Shown piece after piece: positions 53,804 through 62,303 of a DNA stretch of 64,000 nucleotides. Every line of letters begins with the position of its first letter. The first letter of the stretch is position 1. The stretch is from assembly GCA_905197905.1 (NCBI GenBank), contig CAJKAP010000012.1, positions 6,563 through 70,562 on the forward strand, given 5' to 3'. The notes below the pieces were generated by a model. The model saw only the letters and a list, made by a program, of their open reading frames with translations. It did not search any database and was not told where the DNA came from. This stretch comes from an uncultured Sutterella sp. (GTDB lineage: Bacteria > Pseudomonadota > Gammaproteobacteria > Burkholderiales > Burkholderiaceae_F). The translations under genes and the position numbers were made by a program.

Positions 53804-54415
53804 ATGGCTCAAAAAGGCTTTTATATTGATGTCGCCCGTTGTACGGGTTGCCGCACTTGCTCAGTGGCTTGTGCTGATAACAAAAACACCCCAATCGGGA
53901 TTAATTTGCGCCGCGTCATCGAAGTGGAAGGTGGCGGTTGGACGCGCAATTGGGATGGCAGTTGGAGACAAGACGTCTTTGCTTACTACATCTCAATGGC
54001 CTGCAATGAATGTGCGGACCCTGCTTGCATTAAAGTTTGCCCGACCAAAGCGCACTTTAAGCGCAATGAAGACGGGTTGGTAGTGATCAACACCAACAAG
54101 TGCATTGGCTGTGGAATGTGCGCTAAGGCTTGCCCTTACGATGTTCCTCAGCTTGACGTGAAGGCAGGCAAAATGCTCAAGTGCGACGGTTGCTTAGACC
54201 GTACTGCAGAGGGCGGGCAGCCTATTTGCGTGGAAAGTTGCCCAGAACGTGCCATTGAGTTTGGTGATATTGAAGAGTTGCGTAAAAAGCATGGCACTCT
54301 TGATGCACTAGCTCCTATGCCCACTGGTGAACTGACAAAACCCTCGCTTGTCATCCACCCTGCCAAAAATGTCAAAATGGCTGGCTCCACGGATGCAACG
54401 GCGCATCGTTTCTAA
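53804..54415 (+). CDS. DmsB-type four-cluster ferredoxin subunit
   Basis: A 203-residue protein with sixteen cysteines in four 4Fe-4S motifs: CTGCRTCSVAC, CNECADPACIKVC, CIGCGMCAKAC and CDGCLDRTAEGGQPICVESC. It has no signal and would be co-exported with the catalytic subunit. GGGAGG precedes ATG 53804, 18 bases after the reductase gene. No DmsC/NrfD-type membrane anchor follows; the next gene is a convergent LysR after a terminator. Confidence 0.9.
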   Translation: MAQKGFYIDVARCTGCRTCSVACADNKNTPIGINLRRVIEVEGGGWTRNWDGSWRQDVFAYYISMACNECADPACIKVCPTKAHFKRNEDGLVVINTNKCIGCGMCAKACPYDVPQLDVKAGKMLKCDGCLDRTAEGGQPICVESCPERAIEFGDIEELRKKHGTLDALAPMPTGELTKPSLVIHPAKNVKMAGSTDATAHRF

Positions 54416-54434
54416 ACGATCACTAGTTTGAAAT

Positions 54435-54476
54435 CAACGCTACTTCGGGTCTCTCTGAAGTAGCGTTCTTTTTTCT
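54435..54476 (+). terminator. Intrinsic terminator after the Fe-S subunit
   Basis: AACGCTACTTC pairs with GAAGTAGCGTT (54457-54467), followed by CTTTTTTC. It confirms that the reductase operon is two genes. Confidence 0.9.
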
Positions 54477-55372
54477 TATTTTGGCGTTTGAACCAGATGA
54501 TCAATCAACTTCCTCGCCCAATCTGAGATCTCATTGTCGTCTTTAGGTCGAATAATGCTACGGTTTCTCTCAGCCCACTCATCTTTTAATTCCAAAGCCT
54601 GCACCCCTTTTGCAGTCTGGTGCATGAAGGCACTGCGCCCCAATACTGCAATCCCTACCCCAGCCTTGACCCAATCCGCTAAAAGGAACTGATTGTCTAC
54701 CTGAATACGTGGTTCAATCACATGCCCCAATTCTTTTGCTCGGCTGTAGACAAACTGCTGCATTGCGCTTTCACGCGTCAAGGCGACAAATTCGTAGGCA
54801 AGCGCTTCTTTAAAATAGATGGCCTTTCGGTTGGAGAGTGGATGTCCCTCAGCTGGCACAATCAATACAAGGCGATCGTCTCTATAGGGAAGATGCGTCA
54901 ATTCTGGATACTCTCCTTCCATCACCCCTACTCCAAAATCGGCTTTCCCAGTTCTCACGGCATCGATCACATCGGGGGAAGTCATTTGTTCAAGCTCTAT
55001 TCGCACTTGTGGATACTGCACCATAAAGCTCGTTAAGTCTTTAGGGAGTGCTTCAATTGCCGCACTATAGTTCGCCACAATGCGCACAATGCCTTGCGCT
55101 TTTTGCGCGTAGGGAGCGAGCTCCTTTGCCATTTCTTTCATTTGAAGGGAGTGCTCTTTCGCATAGCGATACACAATGGTGCCCGCACGAGTGAGCGTCA
55201 ATCCTTTTGCTTCACGGTTAAAAAGCGTCACCCCCAATTCTTCTTCCAGATTTTTTAATCTTGCTGAGGCCGATGACGGAGAGAGGAACACACGCTGCGC
55301 GCCACGTGTGAGATGCTGCTCATCAGCAATCGCTAAAATCAGAGCAAAATCGACAAAAGAAAAATGATACAT
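54476..55372 (-). CDS. LysR family regulator
   Basis: A 298-residue LysR protein with helix-turn-helix at ~18-60 (HLTRGAQRVFLSPSSASARLKNLEEELGVTLFNR) and a typical effector domain. It converges on the DmsAB-like genes and is divergent from hom, 420 bases away. Target unknown; the neighbouring molybdoenzyme is the nearest candidate. Confidence 0.85.
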   Translation of the reverse strand: MYHFSFVDFALILAIADEQHLTRGAQRVFLSPSSASARLKNLEEELGVTLFNREAKGLTLTRAGTIVYRYAKEHSLQMKEMAKELAPYAQKAQGIVRIVANYSAAIEALPKDLTSFMVQYPQVRIELEQMTSPDVIDAVRTGKADFGVGVMEGEYPELTHLPYRDDRLVLIVPAEGHPLSNRKAIYFKEALAYEFVALTRESAMQQFVYSRAKELGHVIEPRIQVDNQFLLADWVKAGVGIAVLGRSAFMHQTAKGVQALELKDEWAERNRSIIRPKDDNEISDWARKLIDHLVQTPK

Positions 55373-55537
55373 CGTTCGGAAAATACGAAAGCTCTATTGA
55401 AAAAATCCCAATGGCTTTATAGGGACTCGATCATTATACTTTGCTCTGACAAAGAAAAATGCTGAATCCAAACAAAGTCATTGTTTCCTAGTCAATCTGC
55501 TTTGTTCGTTATTTACGAATAAATAGAACATAGCAAA

Positions 55538-55650
55538 TTCTCCCTACTCACGGAGCACCGATTTCTTTGTGAGTCTGGGAGGCCCCTATAAAGGAGAATG
55601 CTCCAGTCTAGGAAGAGGACGCCCGGACAAGCATTCTCCTTTATGTTTTT
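55538..55650 (+). ncRNA. Structured leader or small RNA with intrinsic terminator, upstream of hom
   Basis: Hairpin one: CTCCC and CTCAC pair with GTGAG and GGGAG (about 55541-55583). Hairpin two: AAAGGAGAATGCT pairs with AGCATTCTCCTTT (about 55589-55646) and ends in a T-rich tail (ATGTTTTTATG). The upstream word ATTCTCC can also pair with GGAGAAT of hairpin two, so an anti-terminator form is possible. No leader peptide rich in Thr, Ile or Met codons was seen. It is either a hom attenuator or an independent small RNA. Confidence 0.45.
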
Positions 55651-55793
55651 ATGCGATCTTTTTTCTTTTTCTCTCCTATTTGGACTAGGTTATTTCGCTT
55701 AGAGGGTATTCACCGTGGGAGAGAAACGTGACAAAACCCCATTTCACAGAGTAATATCAATAATGTGTTTAACTTTTTTGGTCTTCTACTGTT

Positions 55794-56876
55794 ATGAAAC
55801 AAATAAAGATCGCTGTCTTAGGCTACGGCACGGTTGGTCGAGCTCTCGTTGAGCTCCTAGACCAACATGACCTTGGTATTGAGGTCAAGTACATCCTTCG
55901 TCGTCCTGGTAAGGCGACAGGCACAGACACGCGCATGACAGACACAGTGGAGACTATTCTGCATGACTCGGAGCTTGATGCCGTCGTTGACGTTCTAGCG
56001 GGCCCTGAGCCCGCTTTTTCGTATATGCGCTCTGCGCTCGAAGCGGGACTCTCTGTGGTTTCTGCCAATAAGGCTGCGCTCGCGCGTGACCTCAAGGGCC
56101 TTACTGAACTTGCTCGAAACCGCGGCGCGCATCTCCTTTACGAGGCGTCCTGCGGGGGTGGTATGCCTATCATCGAGTCGATTAAGAAAGCGGTGCGCTT
56201 TGATCGAATTGATGCCATGCAGGGGATTTTGAATGGTACTTGCAACTTCATCCTCGACATGATGGGTTCCGAAGGTCTTTCCTTTGAAGCAGCGCTCAAA
56301 GAGGCCCAGCGCTTGGGCTACGCCGAAGCCGATCCCACGACGGATATCACTGGGGAAGATGTGCGCAACAAAGCTATCATCGCTTGCTCCCTTGCCTTCC
56401 AAGGTGAAGTCGCTCGTGATTTCCCTGTGATGGGCTTAGTGGGGATGCCAGCTGACTTGATGCCTCGCCTTCAAAAAGAAGGGAAAGCCTTGCGTCTCAT
56501 GATGCTCGCTCGCGCACAAGAAGGTCGTTACGCCATTGGAGTCGTGCCTGTGATTATTTCTGACACGGCAATTCCTGCGACGGTCAAAAAGAACTTTAAC
56601 TACGCCGAGCTCTCTTGCTCGAGCTTAGGGCCTCTCTCTTTGATTGCTCAGGGTGCAGGTGGTGTGCCCACGGCCGATGCCATTATTCAAGATTTGCTCA
56701 ATTTAGTTGCCGATAGTGCGACGGAGGGACGCCTTGATGGATCGCTCGTCTACGATCCATCGCTTCTAACAGGAACAGCCTACTTGGGCGACGGGCTCAC
56801 TTCTGGGGTGAGCCTTCACGACGCGGTGAAATTCGCGCGTGAAAACAATCAGTTCCTCGCCTTTGAACCGGACTAA
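55794..56876 (+). CDS. hom: Homoserine dehydrogenase, short form without ACT domain
   Basis: A 360-residue protein: VLGYGTVGRAL nucleotide fold at the start, SANKAALARD, YEASCGGGMPIIES and GILNGTCNFILDMM of the catalytic domain, and YAEADPTTDITGEDV. It reduces aspartate semialdehyde to homoserine. It stops shortly after the catalytic domain, so the C-terminal ACT domain that gives threonine inhibition in ~430-residue homologues is missing. Followed 51 bases later by lysC. Confidence 0.93.
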   Translation: MKQIKIAVLGYGTVGRALVELLDQHDLGIEVKYILRRPGKATGTDTRMTDTVETILHDSELDAVVDVLAGPEPAFSYMRSALEAGLSVVSANKAALARDLKGLTELARNRGAHLLYEASCGGGMPIIESIKKAVRFDRIDAMQGILNGTCNFILDMMGSEGLSFEAALKEAQRLGYAEADPTTDITGEDVRNKAIIACSLAFQGEVARDFPVMGLVGMPADLMPRLQKEGKALRLMMLARAQEGRYAIGVVPVIISDTAIPATVKKNFNYAELSCSSLGPLSLIAQGAGGVPTADAIIQDLLNLVADSATEGRLDGSLVYDPSLLTGTAYLGDGLTSGVSLHDAVKFARENNQFLAFEPD

Positions 56877-56927
56877 CCCCTCTTTTGAACTAAATTGAAT
56901 TTTCGCCTTCAAAAAGGACGAACAAAA

Positions 56928-58241
56928 ATGATCAAGATTACGAAATTTGGCGGCAGTAGCGTCGCTGATGCTGAACAGTTCCGCAAAGTCAAAAGCATTA
57001 TCGATGCAGATCCCTCTCGTCGCTTTGTGGTGATTTCCGCCGCAGGGAAGCGTCACAAGAAAGACAATAAGATTACGGATTTGCTCTACTTGTGCCACTC
57101 GCACGTGCTCTACCACGTGGATCCGAGCCCGCTTCTCAAAACGATTACGGATCGTTTCTTTGAAATTAAAGAAGCTCTCGGTCTATCTACCCCCATTGAA
57201 GAAGAAATCGCTGAATTTGGCAAGAAGTTGCCCAATATGAGCGTGGACGAAATCGTGAGCCGTGGGGAATACTTTACCTCTCGCTTGATGGCTGACTTCT
57301 TGGAGTTCCCCTTTGTGGACGCCAAAGACGTTATTGCCATGCACTTTGATGGCTCTTTTGACTACGAAACGACGCAGAAAAACCTGATTGCGGTGATGCA
57401 AAAGGTTGATCGCTTCGTAATGCCTGGCTTTTACGGGAGCTACCCTGATGGGGAAGTGAAAGTAATGAGCCGTGGCGGTTCCGATATTTCGGGCTCCATT
57501 CTCGCCCGTTGCCTTAACGCTGACCTCTACGAAAACTGGACGGACGTCTCAGGCTTCTTGATGACGGATCCTCGCATTGTGCCTGAAGCGAAAAACATTC
57601 AGAAGATTACTTTCTCTGAATTACGCGAACTCTCCTATATGGGGGCGAGCGTCTTACATGAAGAAGCAGTCTTCCCGCTGCGCGAACAGAATATTCCGCT
57701 TCAAGTTTTAAATACCAATCGCCCGAGTGATCCAGGTACCATCGTTTTGGATTCGATTGACCCCGATCCCGCAGATCCACTCGTCACGGGGATTGCTGGT
57801 AAGAAGAATTTCGTCGCCATCGAAATTTCCAAGAAGCACATGTCTAACAGTGTGGGCTTTATCCGCAAAGTGTTGGAAATTCTTGAGCAGTACAAAGTCT
57901 CGGTGGAACATCTCCCCTCAGGGATCGATTCCTTTAGCGTAGTAGTGAATCAGGCGGATGTGGCCAACAACATCCACGAAATCATTGCTCGTATTAAGGA
58001 TAAGACGGGCGCAGATTTGGTTCGCCTCACCGAACCTTTCGCCTTGATCGCTATCGTGGGTCGCAACATGATGGCTCGCTCTGGGACCTCTGGACGTCTC
58101 TTTAACGCCTTGGGACAGAGTGGTATCAACATTCGCATGATCTCTCAGGGTAGTGCAGAATTGAATATTATCGTTGGGGTTGACAACGCCGACTTTGAAC
58201 GCGCTGTCACCTGTCTTTATCAAACGTTTGCCGCGCTCTAA
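56928..58241 (+). CDS. lysC: Aspartate kinase
   Basis: A 437-residue monofunctional aspartokinase: KITKFGGSSVADAEQF at the N terminus, FYGSYPDGEVKVMSRGGSDISG for substrate and ATP, two ACT domains at the C terminus (VAIEISKKHMSNSVGF and ALIAIVGRNMMARSGTSG). The sequence style (RFVVISAAGKRHKKDNKITDLL) is closer to the YclM-type kinases of Firmicutes than to the usual beta-proteobacterial LysC. ATG 56928 follows AAGGA. Confidence 0.92.
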   Translation: MIKITKFGGSSVADAEQFRKVKSIIDADPSRRFVVISAAGKRHKKDNKITDLLYLCHSHVLYHVDPSPLLKTITDRFFEIKEALGLSTPIEEEIAEFGKKLPNMSVDEIVSRGEYFTSRLMADFLEFPFVDAKDVIAMHFDGSFDYETTQKNLIAVMQKVDRFVMPGFYGSYPDGEVKVMSRGGSDISGSILARCLNADLYENWTDVSGFLMTDPRIVPEAKNIQKITFSELRELSYMGASVLHEEAVFPLREQNIPLQVLNTNRPSDPGTIVLDSIDPDPADPLVTGIAGKKNFVAIEISKKHMSNSVGFIRKVLEILEQYKVSVEHLPSGIDSFSVVVNQADVANNIHEIIARIKDKTGADLVRLTEPFALIAIVGRNMMARSGTSGRLFNALGQSGINIRMISQGSAELNIIVGVDNADFERAVTCLYQTFAAL

Positions 58242-58292
58242 AGAGAAAGCGCGTGTTTATTTACCGTTTTTAAATTTAGGAGTACACACACT

Positions 58293-59357
58293 ATGGCTCG
58301 CAAAAAACTTTATAACGTCGGCATTCTTGGTGCAACGGGTGCAGTAGGTCAGCAAATGATGGCCTGTTTGGAAGAACGTAAGTTCCCTGTGAAAGAACTT
58401 CGCCTCTTCGGGAGCGAACGCTCTGCTGGAAAGAAGGTGACTTTCGCTGGTCAAAAAATCACGATTCAGAAACCTTCTGCTGAAGCTTTCAAAGACTTGG
58501 ATTTCCTCTTTGGCGCTGCAGACAACGATGTGGCGAAGGTTTACCTCCCTGACGCTGCTGCTCAGGGCACGGTCGTGATCGACAATTCGAGCGCTTTCCG
58601 CTTGGATAAAGATAAACCGCTCGTCATTCCTGAAATCAACCCAGACGACATCTTCCAGAACCGCTTGATTGCTAACCCCAATTGCGCCACGATTATTGGT
58701 TTGGTTGCTGTCGCAGCTTTGAACGAAGTGAACCCCATTCGCCGTTTGATCGCCTCGACCTATCAGGCGGTGAGTGGTGCTGGTCTGGGTGGCATTGCAG
58801 AACTTGAAAAGCAAGTCAAGGCCAAGGATCCTAACGCTTGTGAACGCTCTGTCTTCCCCTATCCGATCGCTTACAACTTGATTCCGCAGATTGGTGGCTT
58901 TAACGAAGAAGGCTACACCTCGGAAGAAATGAAGATGCAAAACGAAGGTCGCAAGATCCTGCACAATCCGAAGTTGCGCGTGGCTTGCACCTGCGTGCGT
59001 GTGCCAATCGTGCGCTCGCACTCTGAAGCACTCACCGTGGAATTTGAACATCCCATTACGCCTGATGAAGCACGTGCTCTCTTGGCGAAGGCGCCTGGCG
59101 TCAAGCTCTTTGATGATCCTGCCAAGCAAGAGTACCCGATGCCACTCTTGACGAGCGATCAGGACTTGGTCTATGTGGGTCGTATTCGTCGTGACCTCTC
59201 CGCTGGTCCGAAGAAGAAAGACCGTACGTTGACGCTCTTCTGCTGCGCAGACCAGATCCGCAAGGGTGCGGCTACGAACGCCGTACAAATTGCTGAAGTG
59301 ATTGTGGCTCGCGGCGGTTGGGAAGCTGGTGTGAAAGCCCTTCAGAAAAAGGCCTAA
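58293..59357 (+). CDS. asd: Aspartate-semialdehyde dehydrogenase
   Basis: A 354-residue enzyme: VGILGATGAVGQQM for NADP, active-site Cys in ANPNCATIIG, STYQAVSGAGLGG, and catalytic His in VRVPIVRSHSEA. The motif set is that of the Gram-positive/archaeal-like type rather than the GGNCTVS type of enterics. It makes the branch compound for threonine, methionine and lysine. AGGAG lies upstream of ATG 58293. Confidence 0.93.
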   Translation: MARKKLYNVGILGATGAVGQQMMACLEERKFPVKELRLFGSERSAGKKVTFAGQKITIQKPSAEAFKDLDFLFGAADNDVAKVYLPDAAAQGTVVIDNSSAFRLDKDKPLVIPEINPDDIFQNRLIANPNCATIIGLVAVAALNEVNPIRRLIASTYQAVSGAGLGGIAELEKQVKAKDPNACERSVFPYPIAYNLIPQIGGFNEEGYTSEEMKMQNEGRKILHNPKLRVACTCVRVPIVRSHSEALTVEFEHPITPDEARALLAKAPGVKLFDDPAKQEYPMPLLTSDQDLVYVGRIRRDLSAGPKKKDRTLTLFCCADQIRKGAATNAVQIAEVIVARGGWEAGVKALQKKA

Positions 59358-59380
59358 TCTCCTTTTTCTTTAAACCCTTA

Positions 59381-59417
59381 AGGCGCTAGAGAGACTTACC
59401 TTCTCTAGCGCTTTTCC
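59381..59417 (+). terminator. Intrinsic terminator after asd
   Basis: GCGCTAGAGA (59383-59392) pairs with TCTCTAGCGC (59402-59411), followed by TTTTCC. It isolates hom-lysC-asd from the downstream leader. Confidence 0.85.
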
Positions 59418-59574
59418 ATTCATTGAATTCTTGGAAGTCTTCTAGGAAGCCTAACTCAGCGATTTTCTTGGGAATATCACTTAGTGAAGTTGAGACTTAC
59501 CAAAGAAAGGCATATTCTCGCCTCCTTCTTTTGCATTCTCTGCCAAATCATGGCAAAGTAAGAGAACAGAAAAG

Positions 59575-59749
59575 TTGATAGAGGCGCGGTGCGAATGAGT
59601 CGCTCGGCTGAGGGGACACCCAAAGACGCCAGCAAAAGGTCAAACCGCCGAAATCGCAAGGTCTTGTAAGCCTTGTGTAGTTGGTCACTGAGAGAATATC
59701 TCTTTGACTCCCACTCTGAGCTCTTGGCTCACCGTGGAGGAGCTATCGA
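59575..59749 (+). promoter_or_regulatory. Lysine riboswitch (L box) candidate
   Basis: TTGATAG (59575-59581) pairs with CTATCGA (59743-59749), closing a 175-base domain of L-box size. Inside are GATAGAGGCGCG (59577-59588), AATGAGT in the loop-E-like position, GCCGAAA (59647-59653), GGTCACTG (59683-59690), and GGAGGAGCTATC at the 3' end, in the order of known lysine riboswitches (compare GATAGAGGTGCG, GCCGAAG, GGAGGGCTATC in the B. subtilis lysC leader). I recalled the reference by eye, without a covariance search. An intrinsic terminator follows 46 bases on, then the amidohydrolase gene. Confidence 0.65.
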
Positions 59750-59795
59750 TCGCATCCTTGATAAGAAAAGAGTTTTCCGCTCTAGAAATTCATGG

Positions 59796-59831
59796 GCTGC
59801 ATCGATGGAGATGCAGCTTTTCGTTTTTCTA
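59796..59831 (+). terminator. Riboswitch-linked intrinsic terminator
   Basis: GCTGCATC (59796-59803) pairs with GATGCAGC (59810-59817), followed by TTTTCGTTTTTCT. It lies between the aptamer and the ribosome site AAGGA of the downstream gene, the usual place of the expression platform. Confidence 0.85.
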
Positions 59832-59864
59832 CTCGTATTCTCTTTTTCGTATCAAGGATTTTTT

Positions 59865-61478
59865 ATGTCTCGCACCTTCCTCACCAACGGTCACATCTAT
59901 CTTAACCGTGACCAGTTTGTCGAAGCCCTTGTCATTGAAGACGGGCTCATCCAGGCCGTGGGCACCGCTGAGATGCTCTCCTACCTCGTCACCCCTGAAA
60001 CGGAGGTGGTTGATCTCCAAGGTCGCACCGTCATTCCTGGCTTTAACGACTCGCACTTGCATCTCGCGATGAAGGGCCAGACGCTCGACGATATCGATCT
60101 TTTGGGAGCAAAGTCCATTGCTGAGTGTGCTGAGCGCGTGAGCAACTACATTGCTACTCGCAACCCAGCGCCTGGCACAGTGCTTCACGGTCGCGGTTGG
60201 AATCAAGACTACTTTGTCGAAGACAATCATCGTCTTCTCACGCGCCGTGAGTTGGATGCCATGACAACGGACTATCCGCTCATTCTTGAGCGCGCTTGTG
60301 GGCATATTCTCGCTGCGAACACTCCTGCTTTAGAACTCGCTGGCATTACACGCGATAGCCAACCTGTTGAAGGAGGCGAGTATGACCGTGATGAAAATGG
60401 CGACATCGTAGGGATCGTGCGTGAAAACGCTTGCGAAACGGTGCTTGGCATCATTCCAATAGCCACGGATGAAGACGTGAAGCGTCAGCTTGTCACTGCA
60501 ATGAACTATGCCCTCTCCCATGGGGTCACCTCGGTGCAAACCATGGATATGCGTCCCCGTAACTGGGAACAGATGTGGCGTCTTTATGGCGAGATTGCGG
60601 AAGAAAACCCTTTGGTGCGTGTCTACCATCAAGTGAACTTTATGGAGCCAGAGGGTTTTCGCCGCTTCTTGAAAGCAGGCTTTAAGACTGGCGTGGGTAA
60701 CGCATGGAATCGCATTGGGCCACTCAAGATGTTCCTAGACGGCAGCCTCGGAGCACGTACTGCTTTGATGCGCCAACCCTACCATGATGATCCTTCTGTG
60801 CGAGGAATTGCGACCTTGACCCCGAATCAAGTCGCTGAGATGGTGGATCTTGCTGTCGCACATGGTTGCCAAGTCGCCATGCATGCTATTGGGGACGGTG
60901 CCATTATTCTGGCCCTCAACACTTACCTCCCTCATACGCAAGACGGCAGAAACCCGCTTCGCTTAGGGATTATTCACGTGCAGATCACAGATAAAGAATT
61001 GCTCCAGCGCTTTGCAGATCAGCAAGTCTTGGCTTATGTGCAACCTATTTTCCTTCACTACGATATTCAAATCGTGGAAGACCGTGTCGGGAAAGAATTG
61101 GCGGCAACGAGCTATGCCTTTAGAACGTTGGTTGAAAATGGGACGCCGACTTCGCTTGGGACCGACTGCCCCGTCGAAGAAATCAGCCCCTTCGATAACC
61201 TCTACTGCGCTGTGACACGCAAGAACCTCAACGGTTCTCCCGAAGGAGGCTTCCATCCTGAAGAAGCGCTCGATATTTATCAAGCAATTGATGCCTACAC
61301 GGTGGGCTCCGCTTACGCCTCTTTTGAAGATGATGTGAAGGGACGTTTGTTGCCAGGTTGCTACGCTGACTTGGTGATTCTCTCGAAGGATATCTTTAGC
61401 ATTCCTGCTGAAGAAATTCGCTCCGTAGAAGTCATCGCTACGATGACGGGCGGCCGCTTTGTCTACCAGCGAGCCTAA
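59865..61478 (+). CDS. YtcJ-type amidohydrolase
   Basis: A 537-residue amidohydrolase 3 family protein: NDSHLHLAMKG with the HxH metal pair, GSLGARTALM with the carbamylated-Lys region, MHAIGDGAI and LGTDCPVEEISPFDNLY with the catalytic Asp. It has no signal and is cytoplasmic. Substrates of this family are poorly known. AAGGA precedes ATG 59865; a 64-codon extension reads through the riboswitch terminator and is not coding. The lysine-riboswitch-like leader implies lysine-repressed expression and thus a link to lysine supply or a lysine-containing compound. Confidence 0.8.
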   Translation: MSRTFLTNGHIYLNRDQFVEALVIEDGLIQAVGTAEMLSYLVTPETEVVDLQGRTVIPGFNDSHLHLAMKGQTLDDIDLLGAKSIAECAERVSNYIATRNPAPGTVLHGRGWNQDYFVEDNHRLLTRRELDAMTTDYPLILERACGHILAANTPALELAGITRDSQPVEGGEYDRDENGDIVGIVRENACETVLGIIPIATDEDVKRQLVTAMNYALSHGVTSVQTMDMRPRNWEQMWRLYGEIAEENPLVRVYHQVNFMEPEGFRRFLKAGFKTGVGNAWNRIGPLKMFLDGSLGARTALMRQPYHDDPSVRGIATLTPNQVAEMVDLAVAHGCQVAMHAIGDGAIILALNTYLPHTQDGRNPLRLGIIHVQITDKELLQRFADQQVLAYVQPIFLHYDIQIVEDRVGKELAATSYAFRTLVENGTPTSLGTDCPVEEISPFDNLYCAVTRKNLNGSPEGGFHPEEALDIYQAIDAYTVGSAYASFEDDVKGRLLPGCYADLVILSKDIFSIPAEEIRSVEVIATMTGGRFVYQRA

Positions 61479-61494
61479 TCATTCACAAAAAATA

Positions 61495-61531
61495 GCGCGA
61501 GGACAGTGTTTTTAGCACTGCCCTCGCTTTC
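61495..61531 (+). terminator. Intrinsic terminator after the amidohydrolase
   Basis: GCGAGG-CAGTG (61497-61508) pairs with CACTG-CCTCGC (61516-61527) with one mismatch, followed by TTT. Confidence 0.8.
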
Positions 61532-61590
61532 AATGAGAGGCCTCAGGCACACAAGGAGAAATACCTGCCTCCCGTATTCATTTGCACGGT

Positions 61591-61998
61591 TTAATCACGA
61601 TCATCGTGTTTGTGTGGTCCTTTTCCGGGACGCTCATCAATGCCATTGTGGTTCGGGCGAAGTTTCTTTGCTTGTCCTGGAGGCATGCCGTGAGGATGCT
61701 CTGGATGCTCTGGATGTTCTTTATGTGCCTTGTGGTCACGATAACGGCCTTCAAGGTAGACACGGTATTGCGAGGGCGAATAGCTGTGCGTCCCCACAAT
61801 CCAATGGTGACCATCCCAACGACCGTCGTGACGATAATTTTCACGAATGTATTCACGCACTAGAGCGTCTGAGACACCATGCAAAATATCATTCAAAAGC
61901 GTTACTTCGTTGGCCATCGCTGGCGTTAACCAAGCGCCGCCCAATGTGCTCGCAACGAGCGCTGTACCGCCTAAAAGAAACTGTCGTTTGGTGAGCAT
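61591..61998 (-). CDS. Small exported His/Pro-rich protein, unknown
   Basis: A 135-residue protein. Residues 1-29 are an export signal of twin-arginine-like shape with Lys-Arg (LTKRQFLLGGTALVAS). The middle (LLNDILHGVSDALVREYIREN) is a short helical region and VGTHSYSPSQYRVYLEGRYRDHK may bind something. The last 45 residues are rich in His, Pro and Lys (HKEHPEHPEHPHGMPPGQ), a possible metal-binding tail. Ribosome site GGAAAAG is present. No family recognised; the opposite-strand frame over the same region is less likely because it lacks a start site. Confidence 0.65.
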   Translation of the reverse strand: MLTKRQFLLGGTALVASTLGGAWLTPAMANEVTLLNDILHGVSDALVREYIRENYRHDGRWDGHHWIVGTHSYSPSQYRVYLEGRYRDHKAHKEHPEHPEHPHGMPPGQAKKLRPNHNGIDERPGKGPHKHDDRD

Positions 61999-62303
61999 TT
62001 TGCTTTTCCTTTACTCTAAAAAACTCTCAAAACTAAAAAGAAGACCTCTCTCTGACGATTTCATTCTATGGGGCTCTCTCGCAAGCGGGTGTTTGAAGCG
62101 GTAACAGGCTTAAAGAGTGCGGTTACAGATTTTCTTTTGTGCCATTGCTCGCTCGTACGACTCCCTTCCTTGAAAGGTGCTCTCCTTATTAGTGTTTTCC
62201 TTTGCCTTAGTGTGAAGCAGAGCGTTTCTCCTCTCTTGAAGAGAGCTAACGAATTACAATGGAAAAACATTGATCGACTCACTTTTAACATTTCTTTGCC
62301 ACT

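Noticed and set aside
58257..59288. A 343-codon open frame on the minus strand opposite asd.
   Set aside because: Complete overlap with asd, no recognisable domain, composition typical of an antisense shadow.
59575..59749. Glycine or TPP riboswitch as the identity of the leader.
   Set aside because: The paired glycine aptamer motifs and the CTGAGA/ACCTGA TPP words are absent, while L-box landmarks are in order.
59673..59864. 64-codon extension of the YtcJ-type amidohydrolase.
   Set aside because: It would translate through the riboswitch 3' half and terminator; the true start has AAGGA and the family N terminus.
61582..61863. Hydrophobic 93-codon plus-strand frame opposite the His-rich protein.
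   Set aside because: Antisense of a His/Pro-rich coding region gives artificial hydrophobicity; no ribosome site.
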